This document shows, in pieces, positions 19,492 to 28,648 of a DNA stretch of 64,000 bases. Origin of the DNA: JAXMAF01 sp046350555 (GTDB taxonomy: Bacteria; Planctomycetota; Phycisphaerae; Phycisphaerales; SM1A02); NCBI GenBank assembly GCA_046350555.1, contig JAXMAF010000012.1, positions 62,001 to 126,000 of the forward strand. Reading direction: 5' to 3'. The translations under genes were made by a program, and so were the position numbers. Under the pieces are notes generated by a model. It had not been told where the DNA came from. It saw only the letters and a program-made list of their open reading frames with translations, and ran no database searches. Within the stretch, counting starts at the first letter, position 1. The number at the start of each line of letters is the position of its first letter.

Positions 19492-20160
19492 ATGTCCACC
19501 ATCCCTGGTTCCATAGCATCCGGCGGTGCCCCCATGTCTTCCATCTCTCCAGCGCCAGACACCTCGATCGACTTCGACCACCCGCCGCGCGACCCGGTTG
19601 CGCTCTTCCGACAGTGGCTCGCCGAGGCGGAGACGACGGGGCTGCCGAATCCCAACGCGATGACGCTTGCGACGATCGATCCCGACGGGCGCCCCTCGGC
19701 GCGCATCGTGCTGCTGCGCGCCTTCGACGAACATGGCGCCGTCTTCTACACCAATCGTCACAGCCGCAAGGGCGAGGCGATGGCCGCGCATCCGCGCGCC
19801 TCGCTCCTGTTTCACTGGGACCCGCAGGATCGACAGGTGCGCATCGAGGGATCCGTCGCGCACACCGCCGACGCCGAGAGCGACGCGTACTTCGCCGGAC
19901 GGCCGCGCGAGAGCCAGATCAACGCGTGGGCCAGCAACCAGAGTCGGCCGATCACGAATCGCGCCGCGCTGGTCGAGCTTCAGGATCAGATGCGACGACG
20001 CTTCGACGGCGCAGCGGTGCCCCGTCCCCCGCACTGGGGGGGCTATCGCGTCTCATTGGAGCGCATGGAGTTCTGGCAGGGCGATCGCTACCGGTTGCAC
20101 GATCGCATCCTCTACGTGCGCGGGCCGGATGCGTGGACGGTCTCGAGGATCTGTCCATAG
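19492..20160 (+). CDS. pdxH: Pyridoxamine 5'-phosphate oxidase
   Basis: FMN enzyme that oxidises pyridoxine or pyridoxamine 5'-phosphate to PLP. The 222-residue protein shows the family order: DPVALFRQWLAEAE, NAMTLATIDPDGRPSARIVL, FYTNRHSRKGEAM, LFHWDPQDRQVRIEG, SRPITNRA and the C-terminal PxPHWGGYRVSLERMEFWQG with RLHDRILY. The Arg/His of the PLP site (RLHDR) are present. ATG 19492 gives a slightly long N-terminus; ATG 19534 is equally possible, and neither has a clear ribosome-binding site. The gene stands alone between two minus-strand genes. Confidence 0.93.
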   Translation: MSTIPGSIASGGAPMSSISPAPDTSIDFDHPPRDPVALFRQWLAEAETTGLPNPNAMTLATIDPDGRPSARIVLLRAFDEHGAVFYTNRHSRKGEAMAAHPRASLLFHWDPQDRQVRIEGSVAHTADAESDAYFAGRPRESQINAWASNQSRPITNRAALVELQDQMRRRFDGAAVPRPPHWGGYRVSLERMEFWQGDRYRLHDRILYVRGPDAWTVSRICP

Positions 20161-20242
20161 CCGTCGCCGCGGTGGGCGAGACGCGCCGAGCCGAGCCGAG
20201 CTGCACCTGCGCCGCGCGGCACACGGCGGCCTCTGGGGCCAT

Positions 20243-21040
20243 TCACTCCTTTCGCCGGCTGCGCCCGCGCCGCGCCGCCCGTCGTTCGCGACGCGTCGGC
20301 TCCTCGGGCGGGAGCCACTCGCTCATGTCGAAGCGATCGAGCTCGGCCGGGTCGACCTGATCGAGGCGCTCCACGCCTTCGAGAGCGCGGCGCCGGCCCG
20401 TGGGCGAGGGGTCGGGTTCCCTCGGCGAGACGTCGCGCCCGGTCGGCGGAGCGTCGCGATCGACCGACGGCGGGTGCCGTGGGTTCGACGAGTTCTTCGC
20501 CGCGGAGCCATCCATCGGCGCGATGTGCAGTCGGGACGACGAAGGACGTTCGGAGGCGGGAATCTCAAGCAACGCCGCATCGAGACCGAAGGAACGCACC
20601 CAGCGATCCACCTGCCGCCGATCGAGGGGCACTGGCGGCCGCATGGCTCGGCGGGTCGACCTCGCGTTGGAGTCATCGACCAACTGCGACAGGAACGACT
20701 CGGCGCTGAGCCACGCGCATCGCCGGCGCTGGGCCATGCGCCGGACGCGGTGGTCGGACGAGACGACGGTCAGTCGCCGCGGGCTCGAGGAGGCGTCGAT
20801 CATACGGCCGATCCGATCGTCCGCTTCGGAACCTCTTCCTGCATAATGAGTTACGATTCTTCCCCGAAGCCTCGCCGCTTCCGGACCGCCGGTTCCGTCA
20901 CAGACCAGCCACGTCGTCTCCCCCGCGAAGCGGCTGCCCGCGATGAGGTCGGCGAGCCCGCCGACATCGATGCCGGCGAGTTCTGGCGGCAGCACGCCAG
21001 TGACGTGGAGGACGTTGTAGGTGTCGACGATGAGCGGCAT
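20243..21040 (-). CDS. NYN-domain (YacP-like) nuclease
   Basis: PIN-like nuclease fold protein of the NYN / YacP (DUF901) group. The start MPLIVDTYNVLHVTG is the hallmark opening with the first acidic residue. TTWLVCDGTGG, then EADDRIGRMID and TVVSSDHRVRRMAQ supply the other conserved acidic and SSD positions. YacP (Rae1) relatives cleave ribosome-associated mRNA, and the nearby rpsU and rsfS make a translation role plausible. About 265 residues, longer than YacP because of a Pro/Arg-rich C-terminus ending in a basic tail (RRERRAARRGRSRRK). ATG 21055 is an alternative start. Confidence 0.75.
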   Translation of the reverse strand: MPLIVDTYNVLHVTGVLPPELAGIDVGGLADLIAGSRFAGETTWLVCDGTGGPEAARLRGRIVTHYAGRGSEADDRIGRMIDASSSPRRLTVVSSDHRVRRMAQRRRCAWLSAESFLSQLVDDSNARSTRRAMRPPVPLDRRQVDRWVRSFGLDAALLEIPASERPSSSRLHIAPMDGSAAKNSSNPRHPPSVDRDAPPTGRDVSPREPDPSPTGRRRALEGVERLDQVDPAELDRFDMSEWLPPEEPTRRERRAARRGRSRRKE

Positions 21041-21291
21041 GGGGCGGACCGCCAACGGCAGTGCGGCGAGCGGGGGAGCGTACGGGCGATTCGATGACGA
21101 TCGAGACCACCGCCAAACCAGCTGCCGAGTCGCTTGCTATCCTCCGCTGGTTTGCTTCTAATGCTCGGCTCGACTCGGTCGACCGTCGGACCGACCGGCG
21201 ATCGAGCCGGCACCGATCCGGTGCATCGCTGGACCCGTTTCCTGGAACCCCGCTCCTTGGGCCCCGTTCTGGACCCCGTTCTGGACCCCGC

Positions 21292-21477
21292 ATGGCAATT
21301 CGACTCAAAGCACGCAGTGGCGAATCCGTCGAGCAGTTGATGCGACGCTTCAAGAAGCTCTGTGAGAAGGAAGGTCTCACGAAGGAGGTCAAGAAGCGCC
21401 AGTATTACGAGAAGCCGTCGGAGCGCCTCCGCCGCGAGGTCCGCAAGGGGCCGCGCCGACCGCGCATCGAAGCGTGA
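21292..21477 (+). CDS. rpsU: 30S ribosomal protein S21
   Basis: A 61-residue basic protein of the small ribosomal subunit. MAIRLKARSGESVEQLMRRF and KKRQYYEKPSERLRRE are the canonical S21 sequence, with a basic C-terminal tail. The reading frame is open far upstream, but only this ATG matches the family. Directly before it is an imperfect tandem of ttctggaccccg (about 21262-21291), which displaces a normal Shine-Dalgarno sequence. TATCCT at 21138-21143 is a candidate -10 box. Its stop overlaps the rsfS GTG, so the two are coupled. Confidence 0.93.
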   Translation: MAIRLKARSGESVEQLMRRFKKLCEKEGLTKEVKKRQYYEKPSERLRREVRKGPRRPRIEA

Positions 21478-21887
21478 GCCGGTCCCGCTCACAGGCGCCA
21501 GCCGCAGGGGTGAAGGCCTTCGCAATCGAGGCTGCGCGGCTCTGCGCCGACCTCAAGTGCGAGGATGTGATCGTCTTCGACGTGCGCGGGCAGAGCCAGG
21601 TGTGCGACTACGTCGTGCTCGCAACCGGCACCAGCGATCGCCAGATGCGCAGCATCGCGCACGAGATCGGCCAGCTCGGCAAGCGGATGGAGAACCGCGC
21701 GTGGCGCTCCAACGCCGATGGCGGCGGCACGTGGATCGTCGTCGACTGCGTCGACGTCGTGGTTCACCTCTTCGAACCCGAGCAGCGGGCGTACTACGAC
21801 ATCGAAGCGCTCTGGGCCGACGCCCCGCGCGTCGCATGGCGCCGCACGGAGCCGGCGGCGGGCGCGAAGTCGCGCGCGACGCGGTGA
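21474..21887 (+). CDS. rsfS: Ribosomal silencing factor RsfS
   Basis: RsfS/Iojap protein that binds L14 of the large subunit and blocks subunit joining under starvation. The core AARLCADLKCEDVIVFDVRG, CDYVVLATGTSDRQM and WIVVDCVDVVVHLFEPEQRAYYDIEALW is unmistakable. At 137 residues it is slightly long, with an Ala/Arg tail. The GTG start overlaps the rpsU stop. Pairing with S21 rather than with nadD is less common but still a translation context. Confidence 0.93.
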   Translation: MSRSRSQAPAAGVKAFAIEAARLCADLKCEDVIVFDVRGQSQVCDYVVLATGTSDRQMRSIAHEIGQLGKRMENRAWRSNADGGGTWIVVDCVDVVVHLFEPEQRAYYDIEALWADAPRVAWRRTEPAAGAKSRATR

Positions 21888-21933
21888 CGCCCGACCTCCG
21901 GATCGACAGTAGCGCCCGCGCTACGCTGCGCCG

Positions 21934-23958
21934 GTGACGACCCATGCCGTCATTGTCGTTGGCGGGGGCCACGCCGGCGTCGAGGCGGCGTGCGCGGCGG
22001 CGCGGGCGCTCGCGTCGGCTCATGGCGAGCACTCGCCGTCGGCACGCGTCGCCCTGGTGACGATGGATCCGTCGCGCATCGGCACGATGTCGTGCAATCC
22101 CGCCATCGGCGGCCTCGCCAAGGGCCAGATGGTCCGCGAGATCGACGCGCTCGGCGGCGTCATGGCGCTCGCCACGGACGCCACGGGGATCATGTTCAAG
22201 GTGCTCAACGCGTCGAAGGGGCCCGCGGTGCGCGGACCCCGGGCGCAGTGCGACAAGTACGCCTATGCGTGCGAGGTGCAGCGGCTCGTGGCGCTGCAGG
22301 CGAACATCGACGTGATCGCCGGGACGGTGGAGGAGCTCCGGGTGGAGCGCACCGGATCGAGCGATGCACCGAGCGGGCCCGGCGACGGACGGCCGCGCAT
22401 CGTCGGCGTGGTCGTCGCCGACGGCGAGGTGGTTCGCGCCGACGCCGACGCCATCGCGCGCAACGTCGAGGAAGCCCGGCTGGCTCGTCCGGTCTACGCG
22501 CGCCGAGCCGGCGGAGGCGACCGCCTGCTGCTTCGATCGGGCGCCGTCGTCCTTACCACCGGCACGTTCATGCGAGCCCTCATGCACACGGGCGAGTCGA
22601 GGACGGCGGGTGGGCGCGTCGGCGAAGGCAGCGCCGAGGGGATCTCCGGCGCGCTGCGGGGACTCGGCTTCGAGCTTGGCCGCCTCAAGACCGGCACGCC
22701 GCCGCGGCTGCGTCGCGGGTCGATCGACTGGGACGGGCTCGAGCCGCAACATGGCGACGATCCGCCGGTTCCCTTCAGCGGGCTCTCCGGCGCGCTCGCC
22801 GGCTTTCCCCGGCTTCCGCAGATCGACTGTCGGATCACGGAGACGAGCGCGGCGATCCACGAGGTCATCCGCGCGAACATCCACCGCGCGCCGATGTACA
22901 GCGGCCAGATCGACGCGGAGTGCGGGCCGCGCTACTGCCCGTCGATCGAGGACAAGGTCGTCCGCTTCGCCGACCGCGAGAGCCACCACGTCTTCCTCGA
23001 GCCGGAGTCGCTGCACACCGACGAGATCTACTGCAACGGGATCTCGACGTCGCTGCCGCGCGACGTGCAGGAGGCGATCGTCCGGGGCATGCGCGGATGC
23101 GGGCGGGCCGAGATCCTGCGCCACGGCTACGCCGTCGAATACGACATGGTCTGGCCGCACCAGATCGACGCGACGTGCGAGACGAAGCGCATCGCGGGCC
23201 TCTTCCTCGCCGGCCAGATCAACGGGACGAGCGGCTACGAGGAGGCCGCCGGACAGGGACTCGTCGCGGGCGTGAACGCGGCGCGGCGTGCGCTCGGCGA
23301 CGAGCCGATCCGCCTCGGGCGCGACCAGGCCTACATCGGCGTGATGATGGACGATCTCGTCACCAAGACGCCGCGCGAGCCGTATCGCATGTTCACGAGT
23401 CGCGCGGAGCATCGCCTCACGCTGCGGGCCGACAACGCGGCCGATCGCCTCACGCCGCTCGGACGGGGGCTTGGCCTGGTCGACGAGGTGCGCTGGCGCT
23501 CGTTCGAGCGCCGCCGCGCGCTCGGCGTGCGCGTGCGCGGGGCGATCGCCGCGGTGCGCGCGGAGGTCGACGGTCGGCCGATCGCCGAGCACGTGCGCCG
23601 TCCCGAGACGACCCTCGCCGACGTGCTGGCGTGGCTCGGCGAGGGGTTCCTCGACGATGCCGGCGGGCACGGCCTCGACCGCGCCGCGCTTGCGGCGCTG
23701 GTCGAGCAGGCGATGACGGACGTGCGCTACGAACCGTTCGTGCTGCGCGCCCTCGCCGAGGTGCGCCGGCTCGCCGACTCGGAGCGCCTGCGCGTCCCCG
23801 CCGCGCTCGATCCCGACCGCATCGCCGGACTGCGGGCCGAGGCCCGCGACGTGCTGCGTCGGTTCCGGCCGGCCACCCTGGGACAGGCCAGCCGCCTGGC
23901 GGGGATCAACCCGGCGGACGTCTCGTTGATCGCGGTGGCGATCCGCCGCGGAGCGTGA
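21934..23958 (+). CDS. mnmG: tRNA uridine-5-carboxymethylaminomethyl synthase MnmG
   Basis: FAD protein that, with MnmE, makes the cmnm5U34 modification of tRNA. The FAD loop is VVGGGHAGVEAA. SCNPAIGGLAKGQMVREIDALGG, NASKGPAVRGPRAQ and KTGTPPRL are family signatures, and the NGTSGYEEAAGQG block and the C-terminal helical domain are present. The 674 residues exceed the usual ~630 because of short Gly/Ser and charged inserts (around residues 135-185). Start GTG 21934 directly precedes the FAD loop. A copy of repeat E1 begins at the last base of the stop codon. Confidence 0.96.
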   Translation: MTTHAVIVVGGGHAGVEAACAAARALASAHGEHSPSARVALVTMDPSRIGTMSCNPAIGGLAKGQMVREIDALGGVMALATDATGIMFKVLNASKGPAVRGPRAQCDKYAYACEVQRLVALQANIDVIAGTVEELRVERTGSSDAPSGPGDGRPRIVGVVVADGEVVRADADAIARNVEEARLARPVYARRAGGGDRLLLRSGAVVLTTGTFMRALMHTGESRTAGGRVGEGSAEGISGALRGLGFELGRLKTGTPPRLRRGSIDWDGLEPQHGDDPPVPFSGLSGALAGFPRLPQIDCRITETSAAIHEVIRANIHRAPMYSGQIDAECGPRYCPSIEDKVVRFADRESHHVFLEPESLHTDEIYCNGISTSLPRDVQEAIVRGMRGCGRAEILRHGYAVEYDMVWPHQIDATCETKRIAGLFLAGQINGTSGYEEAAGQGLVAGVNAARRALGDEPIRLGRDQAYIGVMMDDLVTKTPREPYRMFTSRAEHRLTLRADNAADRLTPLGRGLGLVDEVRWRSFERRRALGVRVRGAIAAVRAEVDGRPIAEHVRRPETTLADVLAWLGEGFLDDAGGHGLDRAALAALVEQAMTDVRYEPFVLRALAEVRRLADSERLRVPAALDPDRIAGLRAEARDVLRRFRPATLGQASRLAGINPADVSLIAVAIRRGA

Positions 23959-24064
23959 TGCGGATTCCAGGAGACCTCCATCCGTTCGACCCCTTGCCCA
24001 CAGCGGCGTCTCACGGCGGAGCTGGGTTGGGTGGGGCGCGCGAATCAACAGGGACGCGCATGAG
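23958..24064 (+). repeat. Dispersed repeat E1, copy 1
   Basis: About 105 bp. It has the family core words ttcgaccccttgcccacagc, cgtctcacggcgg and gggttgggtggggcgcg. It starts on the mnmG stop codon and lies between convergent mnmG and the DUF885 gene. Confidence 0.85.
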
Positions 24065-24112
24065 GCCGCTGGACCCGGATCGCCGACGGGCGGCTGTGCC
24101 CCATGCGCGGCG

Positions 24113-26072
24113 CTACTTCGCCGCCGCGTCGATCCACTGGCGCACGCGCGCCTCGAGGAGGTCCAGCGGCAGGGCGCCGGCGCCGAGGACCGCGTCGTGG
24201 AACGCGCGGATGTCGAAGTCCGGGCCGAGGCGCCGCTCCGCCTCGGCGCGGAGGGCGCGGATGGTCAGCTCTCCGAGCTTGTAGCCGCACGCCTGGCCGG
24301 GCCAGCCGATGTAGCGGTCGATCTCGGTCTGGATGTTGAGCTCGCTCAGGGCCGTGTTGTCGCGCAGGAACGCCATGGCCTGCTCGCGCGTCCAGCCGAG
24401 CGCATGCATGCCCGGGTCGACCACCAGCCGGCATGCGCGCCACATCTCGTACAGGAGCCGTCCGAAGTCGTCGTAGGGATCGGCGTACATGCCGTTCTCG
24501 ACGCCAAGCCGCTCCGCGTAGAGCGCCCATCCCTCGACGAACGCGTTGATGCGCGACTGCCGGCGGAACTCGGGAAGTCCCTCGAGCTCCTTGGCCAGCG
24601 AGATCTGGAGATGGTGTCCGGGAACCGATTCGTGCAGCGAGAGCGCGACCATCTCGTACTTCGGGCGCATCTCCAGCCGGAACGTGTTGGCGCAGAAGTA
24701 GCCGGCTTCGCCGTTGCGGATGTCGCCCGGCTGGTAGTACGCGGTGGTCTGCGCCGCGGCCATGAAGCGAGGGATGGGCTTCACGCCGTAGGAGAGCCGC
24801 GGCAGCACGCGGAACATCCGCGGGAGCCAGCCGTCGACCCGCTTGCAGATGTCGCGGTAGCCCGTGAGGAGCTCGGTGTCGCTCGTGTGGTAGAAGCGGG
24901 GATCGGTGCGCAGGTACTCGATGAACCGGCGGAAGAGCGCCTCCTCGTCGAGCGACGCCGCATCGGGATGGAGGTCGATGAAGTCCGTGCGATGGATCAC
25001 CTCGATCATCTCCCGCCGGATGCGCCGGACCTCGCCGAGCCCGATCTCGTGGATCTCTCGCGCGCCGAGGTTCGTCGTCGTGTGCACGCGCAGGCAGTGG
25101 GCGTAGTACGCCTCGCCGTCGGGGAGCGCGGTCGCGGCGATCGTCTCGCGGCAGCGGGGCAGGTACTCGTCGACGACGAAGTCGCGATAGCGCCGCAGCG
25201 CATCGACGACCGCGGGCATGGCGACACCCTCGAAGCGCTTGCGCAGGGCGAGCGCGGTCGCCTCGTCGATCGACGCCGGCATCCGGTCGAAAGGTGTCGC
25301 CAGCACGCGGATTCCGACGGGATCCGCCGCTTGCTCCGCCGACTCCGTCGAAGGCGCGGGCGGCGACGGCGCACCGGCCGCCGCAGGCTGCGATGGCGAG
25401 GCCACGGCGGCGCCGGGCGCCCATCCGCCGCAAGGCTTCGGTGCGGCGACCGATGAGCGCGTCGAGCCGCGCCGGCACGTCGGCCAGGGTGATGCGCGGC
25501 GGCGTTCGCCCCTCGGCCAATCCTCGCCGCAGCCGGTCGACGATCTGCTCGAGGACGCGCGGCACCTGCTCCAGCCGCGCGCAGTACGTCTCGTAGTCGC
25601 GGGCGTTCGAGAAGCGCACGCGATCGTGCATCTCGGCGATCGTCTGGTGCGGGCCCCAGCGGCCGCCCACAGGCATCAGGAACGTACGGAAGCCATCCTC
25701 GTCGATCGACTCCTGGAGCGCGCGGGCGAGGATCTCGCCGCTGAGCCGGTCGTCGTCGCCGATTCCCCCAAGCGGGGCCTCGGGGCTCCGTGGCGCGGAG
25801 AGCTCCGCAAGCAGGCGCGCCCGGAACGCCTTCGACCACGCCAGGCGCGACTCGATCGCGGCGATGCCCTGGTCGGTGACGCGCTCGGCCTGGGCGTAGT
25901 CGCCGCGCGCCATCGCCTCCTCGGGCGACTCCTGCGAGATCCACGCGTCGTACTCGGCGAAGAGCGCGCGCAGGGCCGCCGCGGGGGCGGGCGCGTCGTC
26001 GGCGAGCGCCGCCGCCGCGATCATGCCGGCGACAAGCGTGGTGGAGAGCGATCGGGCAACGATCGGACGCAT
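24113..26072 (-). CDS. DUF885 metallopeptidase-like protein, frameshifted
   Basis: Exported protein of about 650 residues of the DUF885 family (putative zinc carboxypeptidase-like enzymes). The N-terminal third (from 26072) has a signal peptide (STTLVAGMIAAAALADD). The C-terminal two-thirds, in another frame from about 25410, carries the zinc motif HESVPGHHLQ, then RINAFVEGWALYAERL, and ends ARVRQWIDAAAK. The two parts join if one base is removed from the G/C-rich stretch near 25400-25445, for example from the ATGGGC at 25420-25425. As it stands the gene would give a truncated product. Sequencing error or recent inactivation are both possible. Confidence 0.8.
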
Positions 26073-26143
26073 CCGCGAGCGTAGGAAAGCTGCGACACGA
26101 GACCGCCACGACCTCGATACGCTCTCGTCCCCCGCACGGCGCC

Positions 26144-26821
26144 ATGCCATCCACCTCCGACCAGACCAGCCGCGGCGACTACGGCGCCCTTCGACGCCTC
26201 TATGCGGACTACGCGCCCCGCTACGACCGGCAGTTCGCCCGATACACCGCGACGACCCTGCGCCGCGCGATCGCGGCGCTCGGCGACCAACCGCCGGGGC
26301 GGCTGGTCGACGTGGCGTGCGGAACGGGCGTCCTGGCGGAACAGGTCCGGGAGCGCTGGCCCGGGACGCCGATCGTCGGAGTCGATCTCAGTCCGGAGAT
26401 GCTTGCCCAGGCGGCGCGGCGCATGCCCCGCACCGGCACGGCGTCGACCGACGGCGCCGTTCCGACCGATTGGCGCGCCGGCCCCGCCGAGAAGCTGCCG
26501 GTCGGCGACGGCGAGGCCGACACGCTCACGTGCACGAACGCGTTCCATCTCGTGCAGGCGCCCGACGACGCGCTGGCGGAGTTTCGGCGCGTGCTGCGTC
26601 CCGGTGGTCGGCTGGTGCTCGTCGACTGGTCCCGCGACTTCCTCTCGATGCGCGGCCTGCTGCTGGCGCTGCGCGTCGTCCGCAGGCAGCGCCGCCGACC
26701 GTGGACGCTCGAGTCGCTTCGCGCCGCGGTCGAACTCGCGGGCTTCTCGATCGAGGCGACGGATCGATTCAAGTCGGGCCCCGTCTGGGGCCTCATGACC
26801 ATCGTGGGGCGACGTCGATGA
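26144..26821 (+). CDS. SAM-dependent methyltransferase, UbiE-like
   Basis: Class I methyltransferase of 225 residues. Motif I is LVDVACGTGVLAEQV, motif II is IVGVDLSPEMLAQA, the post-motif is LPVGDGEADTLTCTNAFHLV, and then FRRVLRPGGRLVLVDW. The N-terminal DYAPRYDRQF is typical of the UbiE/Coq5-type small-molecule methyltransferases. The substrate cannot be told; quinone or lipid methylation are possibilities. It is divergent from the DUF885 gene with a short gap, and its stop overlaps the hscB start (ATGA). Confidence 0.85.
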   Translation: MPSTSDQTSRGDYGALRRLYADYAPRYDRQFARYTATTLRRAIAALGDQPPGRLVDVACGTGVLAEQVRERWPGTPIVGVDLSPEMLAQAARRMPRTGTASTDGAVPTDWRAGPAEKLPVGDGEADTLTCTNAFHLVQAPDDALAEFRRVLRPGGRLVLVDWSRDFLSMRGLLLALRVVRRQRRRPWTLESLRAAVELAGFSIEATDRFKSGPVWGLMTIVGRRR

Positions 26822-27573
26822 CCGCGAACCAACCCGCCTCGGTGCGTCCGACGCCACCGGGCGGCGCCGACGCGTTCATGCTGCTCGGCCTGCCCGCGCG
26901 GTACGACCTCGCGCCGGCCGACATCCGCGCCGCCCATCGTCGCCGCGTCGCCGCGCTGCACCCGGACCGCATCGCCGATCCGCTGCGCCAGGCGGAATCC
27001 GCTCACGAACTGGCGCGGGCGAACGAGGCGTGCGCGCTGCTCCTCGACGACGAGCGCCGCGCCGAGGCGCTGCTGCGCCGGCTCGGCGGACCCGGGAAGG
27101 AAGAGGATCGCACGCTGCCCGAAGGATTCCTCGTCGAGACGATGGCGCTGCGCGAGGCGATGGAGGAGGCGATCCGGTCCGACGACGCCGCGCAGCGCGC
27201 CCACTTCGACGAGCTGGTGGCGACGCGCCGTCGCGCGCACCGCATGGCCGTCGAGGCGCTCTTCGCCCGGTGCGCCGGCGCCGCCTCGATCGACCCCGCG
27301 CCCGCCGCGGTTCGCTCCGGCGAGGAGACGTCGACCGAGAGCCGGTGCGCCGAGGACAGCTCCATCAAGGAGAAGCCCGCTGCGGAGATGCCCACTGCGG
27401 AGTTGCCCACCGCGGAGATGCGCACCGCGGAGTTGCCCACTGCGGAGTTGCCCACCGCGGCCGGATCCGCGGAGCGTCCCGATCCGGGCCCGCTCGCGCT
27501 CGTTCGTCGAGAACTCAACGCATGGCGATACGTCGAGCGCATGGCCGAAGCGTTGCGCGGCGATTCGTCATGA
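26818..27573 (+). CDS. hscB: HscB-like J-domain co-chaperone
   Basis: Co-chaperone for Fe-S cluster transfer. The J domain has ADAFMLLGLPARYDLAPADI and the diagnostic HPD in AALHPDRIAD. The HSCB C-terminal three-helix region follows (LPEGFLVETMALREAMEEA). A linker holds a 5-residue repeat (about AE[ML]PT, five copies, from a 15-bp DNA tandem at 27381-27455), then a C-terminal helix. At 251 residues it is longer than the usual ~175. The start overlaps the methyltransferase stop. No isc genes are nearby; dnaK is about 20 kb away, so its partner chaperone is uncertain. Confidence 0.8.
   Translation: MTANQPASVRPTPPGGADAFMLLGLPARYDLAPADIRAAHRRRVAALHPDRIADPLRQAESAHELARANEACALLLDDERRAEALLRRLGGPGKEEDRTLPEGFLVETMALREAMEEAIRSDDAAQRAHFDELVATRRRAHRMAVEALFARCAGAASIDPAPAAVRSGEETSTESRCAEDSSIKEKPAAEMPTAELPTAEMRTAELPTAELPTAAGSAERPDPGPLALVRRELNAWRYVERMAEALRGDSS
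27381..27455 (+). repeat. 15-bp in-frame tandem repeat in hscB
   Basis: Five units of tgcggagatgcccac and close variants. The repeat is in frame, so a change in copy number would lengthen or shorten a linker without disrupting the gene. Confidence 0.8.
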
Positions 27574-27622
27574 CGCCGGAGCGACGAAGCGACGAGCGCG
27601 ACGACAACCGACGACCACCGAC

Positions 27623-27795
27623 AGGGCGATCACATGATCGTCGCCACGGGCGGCAGCCCGGACGAGCCCGCAGCGAAGCGACGGGAGGGGCGGCCAACGA
27701 CGTCGAGACGCAGGGGGGATTGATCGTTTGTCCGCTCACTTCGTTCGCGGCTCGTCCACACGTTCGCCGCGGCGTGCCGATCATGCGATCGCCCT
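27623..27795. mobile_element. MITE-like inverted-repeat element upstream of tRNA-Ile
   Basis: A 173-bp element with 18-bp terminal inverted repeats (agggcgatcacatgatcg at 27623-27640; cgatcatgcgatcgccct at 27778-27795, one mismatch). It is bounded on both sides by the same 12-bp string acgaccaccgac (27611-27622 and 27796-27807), which looks like a target-site duplication. The interior also pairs (ggacgagcccgcagcgaag against cttcgttcgcggctcgtcc), so the whole element could fold into a long hairpin. It encodes no protein. It fills most of the gap between hscB and the tRNA gene. Confidence 0.7.
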
Positions 27796-27885
27796 ACGAC
27801 CACCGACGACATCCTTTCCCGCCTGCGCAGATCGTGCTATCCTTGGCCCTTCCAGCGGCCGGCATGCACGCATGCGCGGCCGATT

Positions 27886-27959
27886 GGGCTAGTAGCTCAG
27901 ATGGCTAGAGCGCACCCCTGATAAGGGTGAGGTCGGCAGTTCGAGTCTGCCCTGGCCCA
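27886..27959 (+). tRNA. tRNA-Ile (GAT)
   Basis: Cloverleaf read by eye: acceptor GGGCTAG pairs with CTGGCCC, the D arm is AGCTCAGATGGCTAGAGC, the anticodon stem-loop is ACCCCTGATAAGGGT with GAT at the anticodon, and the T arm is GGCAGTTCGAGTCTGCC. The discriminator is A and CCA is not encoded. TATCCT at 27838-27843 is a possible -10 box. Confidence 0.95.
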
Positions 27960-28049
27960 TTGATTCGCAAGGCACCGTTTCGCACCCGATCGCGTCGGCT
28001 TGCGAAACTCCCTGAAAACAAGCGGTTTGCGACGCATCCGGCGGTGGGC

Positions 28050-28297
28050 CGCGTCCGTGGCTCCACCAGCCCCGCGCGGGGCGATCGCTCAGGCGTCCGC
28101 TCGCGCAGCCACGCAGCGAGTTCGGCGCTCGTCGGGTTGCGGGTGTTGGCGCGATCCGGCAGCGCCTCGACGCGCAGGCAGAAGGAGTCAGCCGCCTTCG
28201 CCGATACCTTGCCGAGCCGGATCGTCTTGCGGTCGCCGTCGCCATTCACGAAGAGAACCCGCTTCCCGCCGTGCTGGTCGCGTGGAACGCTCGCCAT
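28050..28297 (-). pseudogene. Integrase N-terminal remnant beside tRNA-Ile
   Basis: Minus-strand remnant beginning MASVPRDQHGGKRVLFVNGD, continuing RKTIRLGKVSAKAADSF and AAWLRERTPE...GLVEPR. It matches the style of the N-terminal DNA-binding region of planctomycete tyrosine recombinases (a short beta-hairpin arm, then ..TIRLGK.S...AE.F...VE.L). After about 80 residues the similarity stops; the frame then runs into the antisense of the tRNA gene. The catalytic domain (R..H..R..Y) is absent, so it cannot be active. Its position about 90 bp past a tRNA 3' end fits the edge of a lost integrated element. Confidence 0.6.
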
Positions 28298-28318
28298 GGG
28301 TCGTCGTTTCTCTCGCCG

Positions 28319-28621
28319 TCACGCGGCCTTCCACGGCCGCACGTTGCGAGCGATCTCGCGCCCGATCCGGTCCTCCGCGATGTCAAAGTCATACTGCGCC
28401 TGCAACCCCATCCACACGCTCGCCGAGGTTCCGAAGAAGCGCGCCAGCACCAAGGCCGTCTCGGCACCGACCCCGCGCGTCCTTGCGAGGATGCGCCCAA
28501 TCTGCTGCGCGGAGATTCCGGTTTCCTTCGCCAGCCGGTACGCCGTGATGCCCAGCGGTTCCATGAAGTCGTGCCGGAGCACTTCGCCGGGGTGGATCGG
28601 ATTGTGCTTCCTCGTGGTCAT
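28319..28621 (-). CDS. higA: HigA-type antitoxin
   Basis: A 100-residue XRE-type helix-turn-helix antitoxin. HPGEVLRHDFMEPLGITAYRLA is the HigA family start, with the HTH in LAKETGISAQQIGRILARTR and the FFGTSASVWMGLQAQYD block after it. It binds and neutralises the HigB mRNA interferase and represses the operon. It lies 27 bp downstream of higB, the typical toxin-first order of higBA modules. Confidence 0.9.
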   Translation of the reverse strand: MTTRKHNPIHPGEVLRHDFMEPLGITAYRLAKETGISAQQIGRILARTRGVGAETALVLARFFGTSASVWMGLQAQYDFDIAEDRIGREIARNVRPWKAA

Positions 28622-28648
28622 CGGTCGTTCCTCCGTCGCTTCGTCTTG

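Noticed and set aside
21934..23958. mnmG as a marker of a nearby replication origin
   Set aside because: No parAB, dnaA, rnpA/rpmH or DnaA-box cluster is visible around it.
27905..27960. Peptide GQTRTADLTLIRGAL at the end of a minus-strand frame
   Set aside because: It is the translation of the antisense of the tRNA-Ile gene, a common false protein end.
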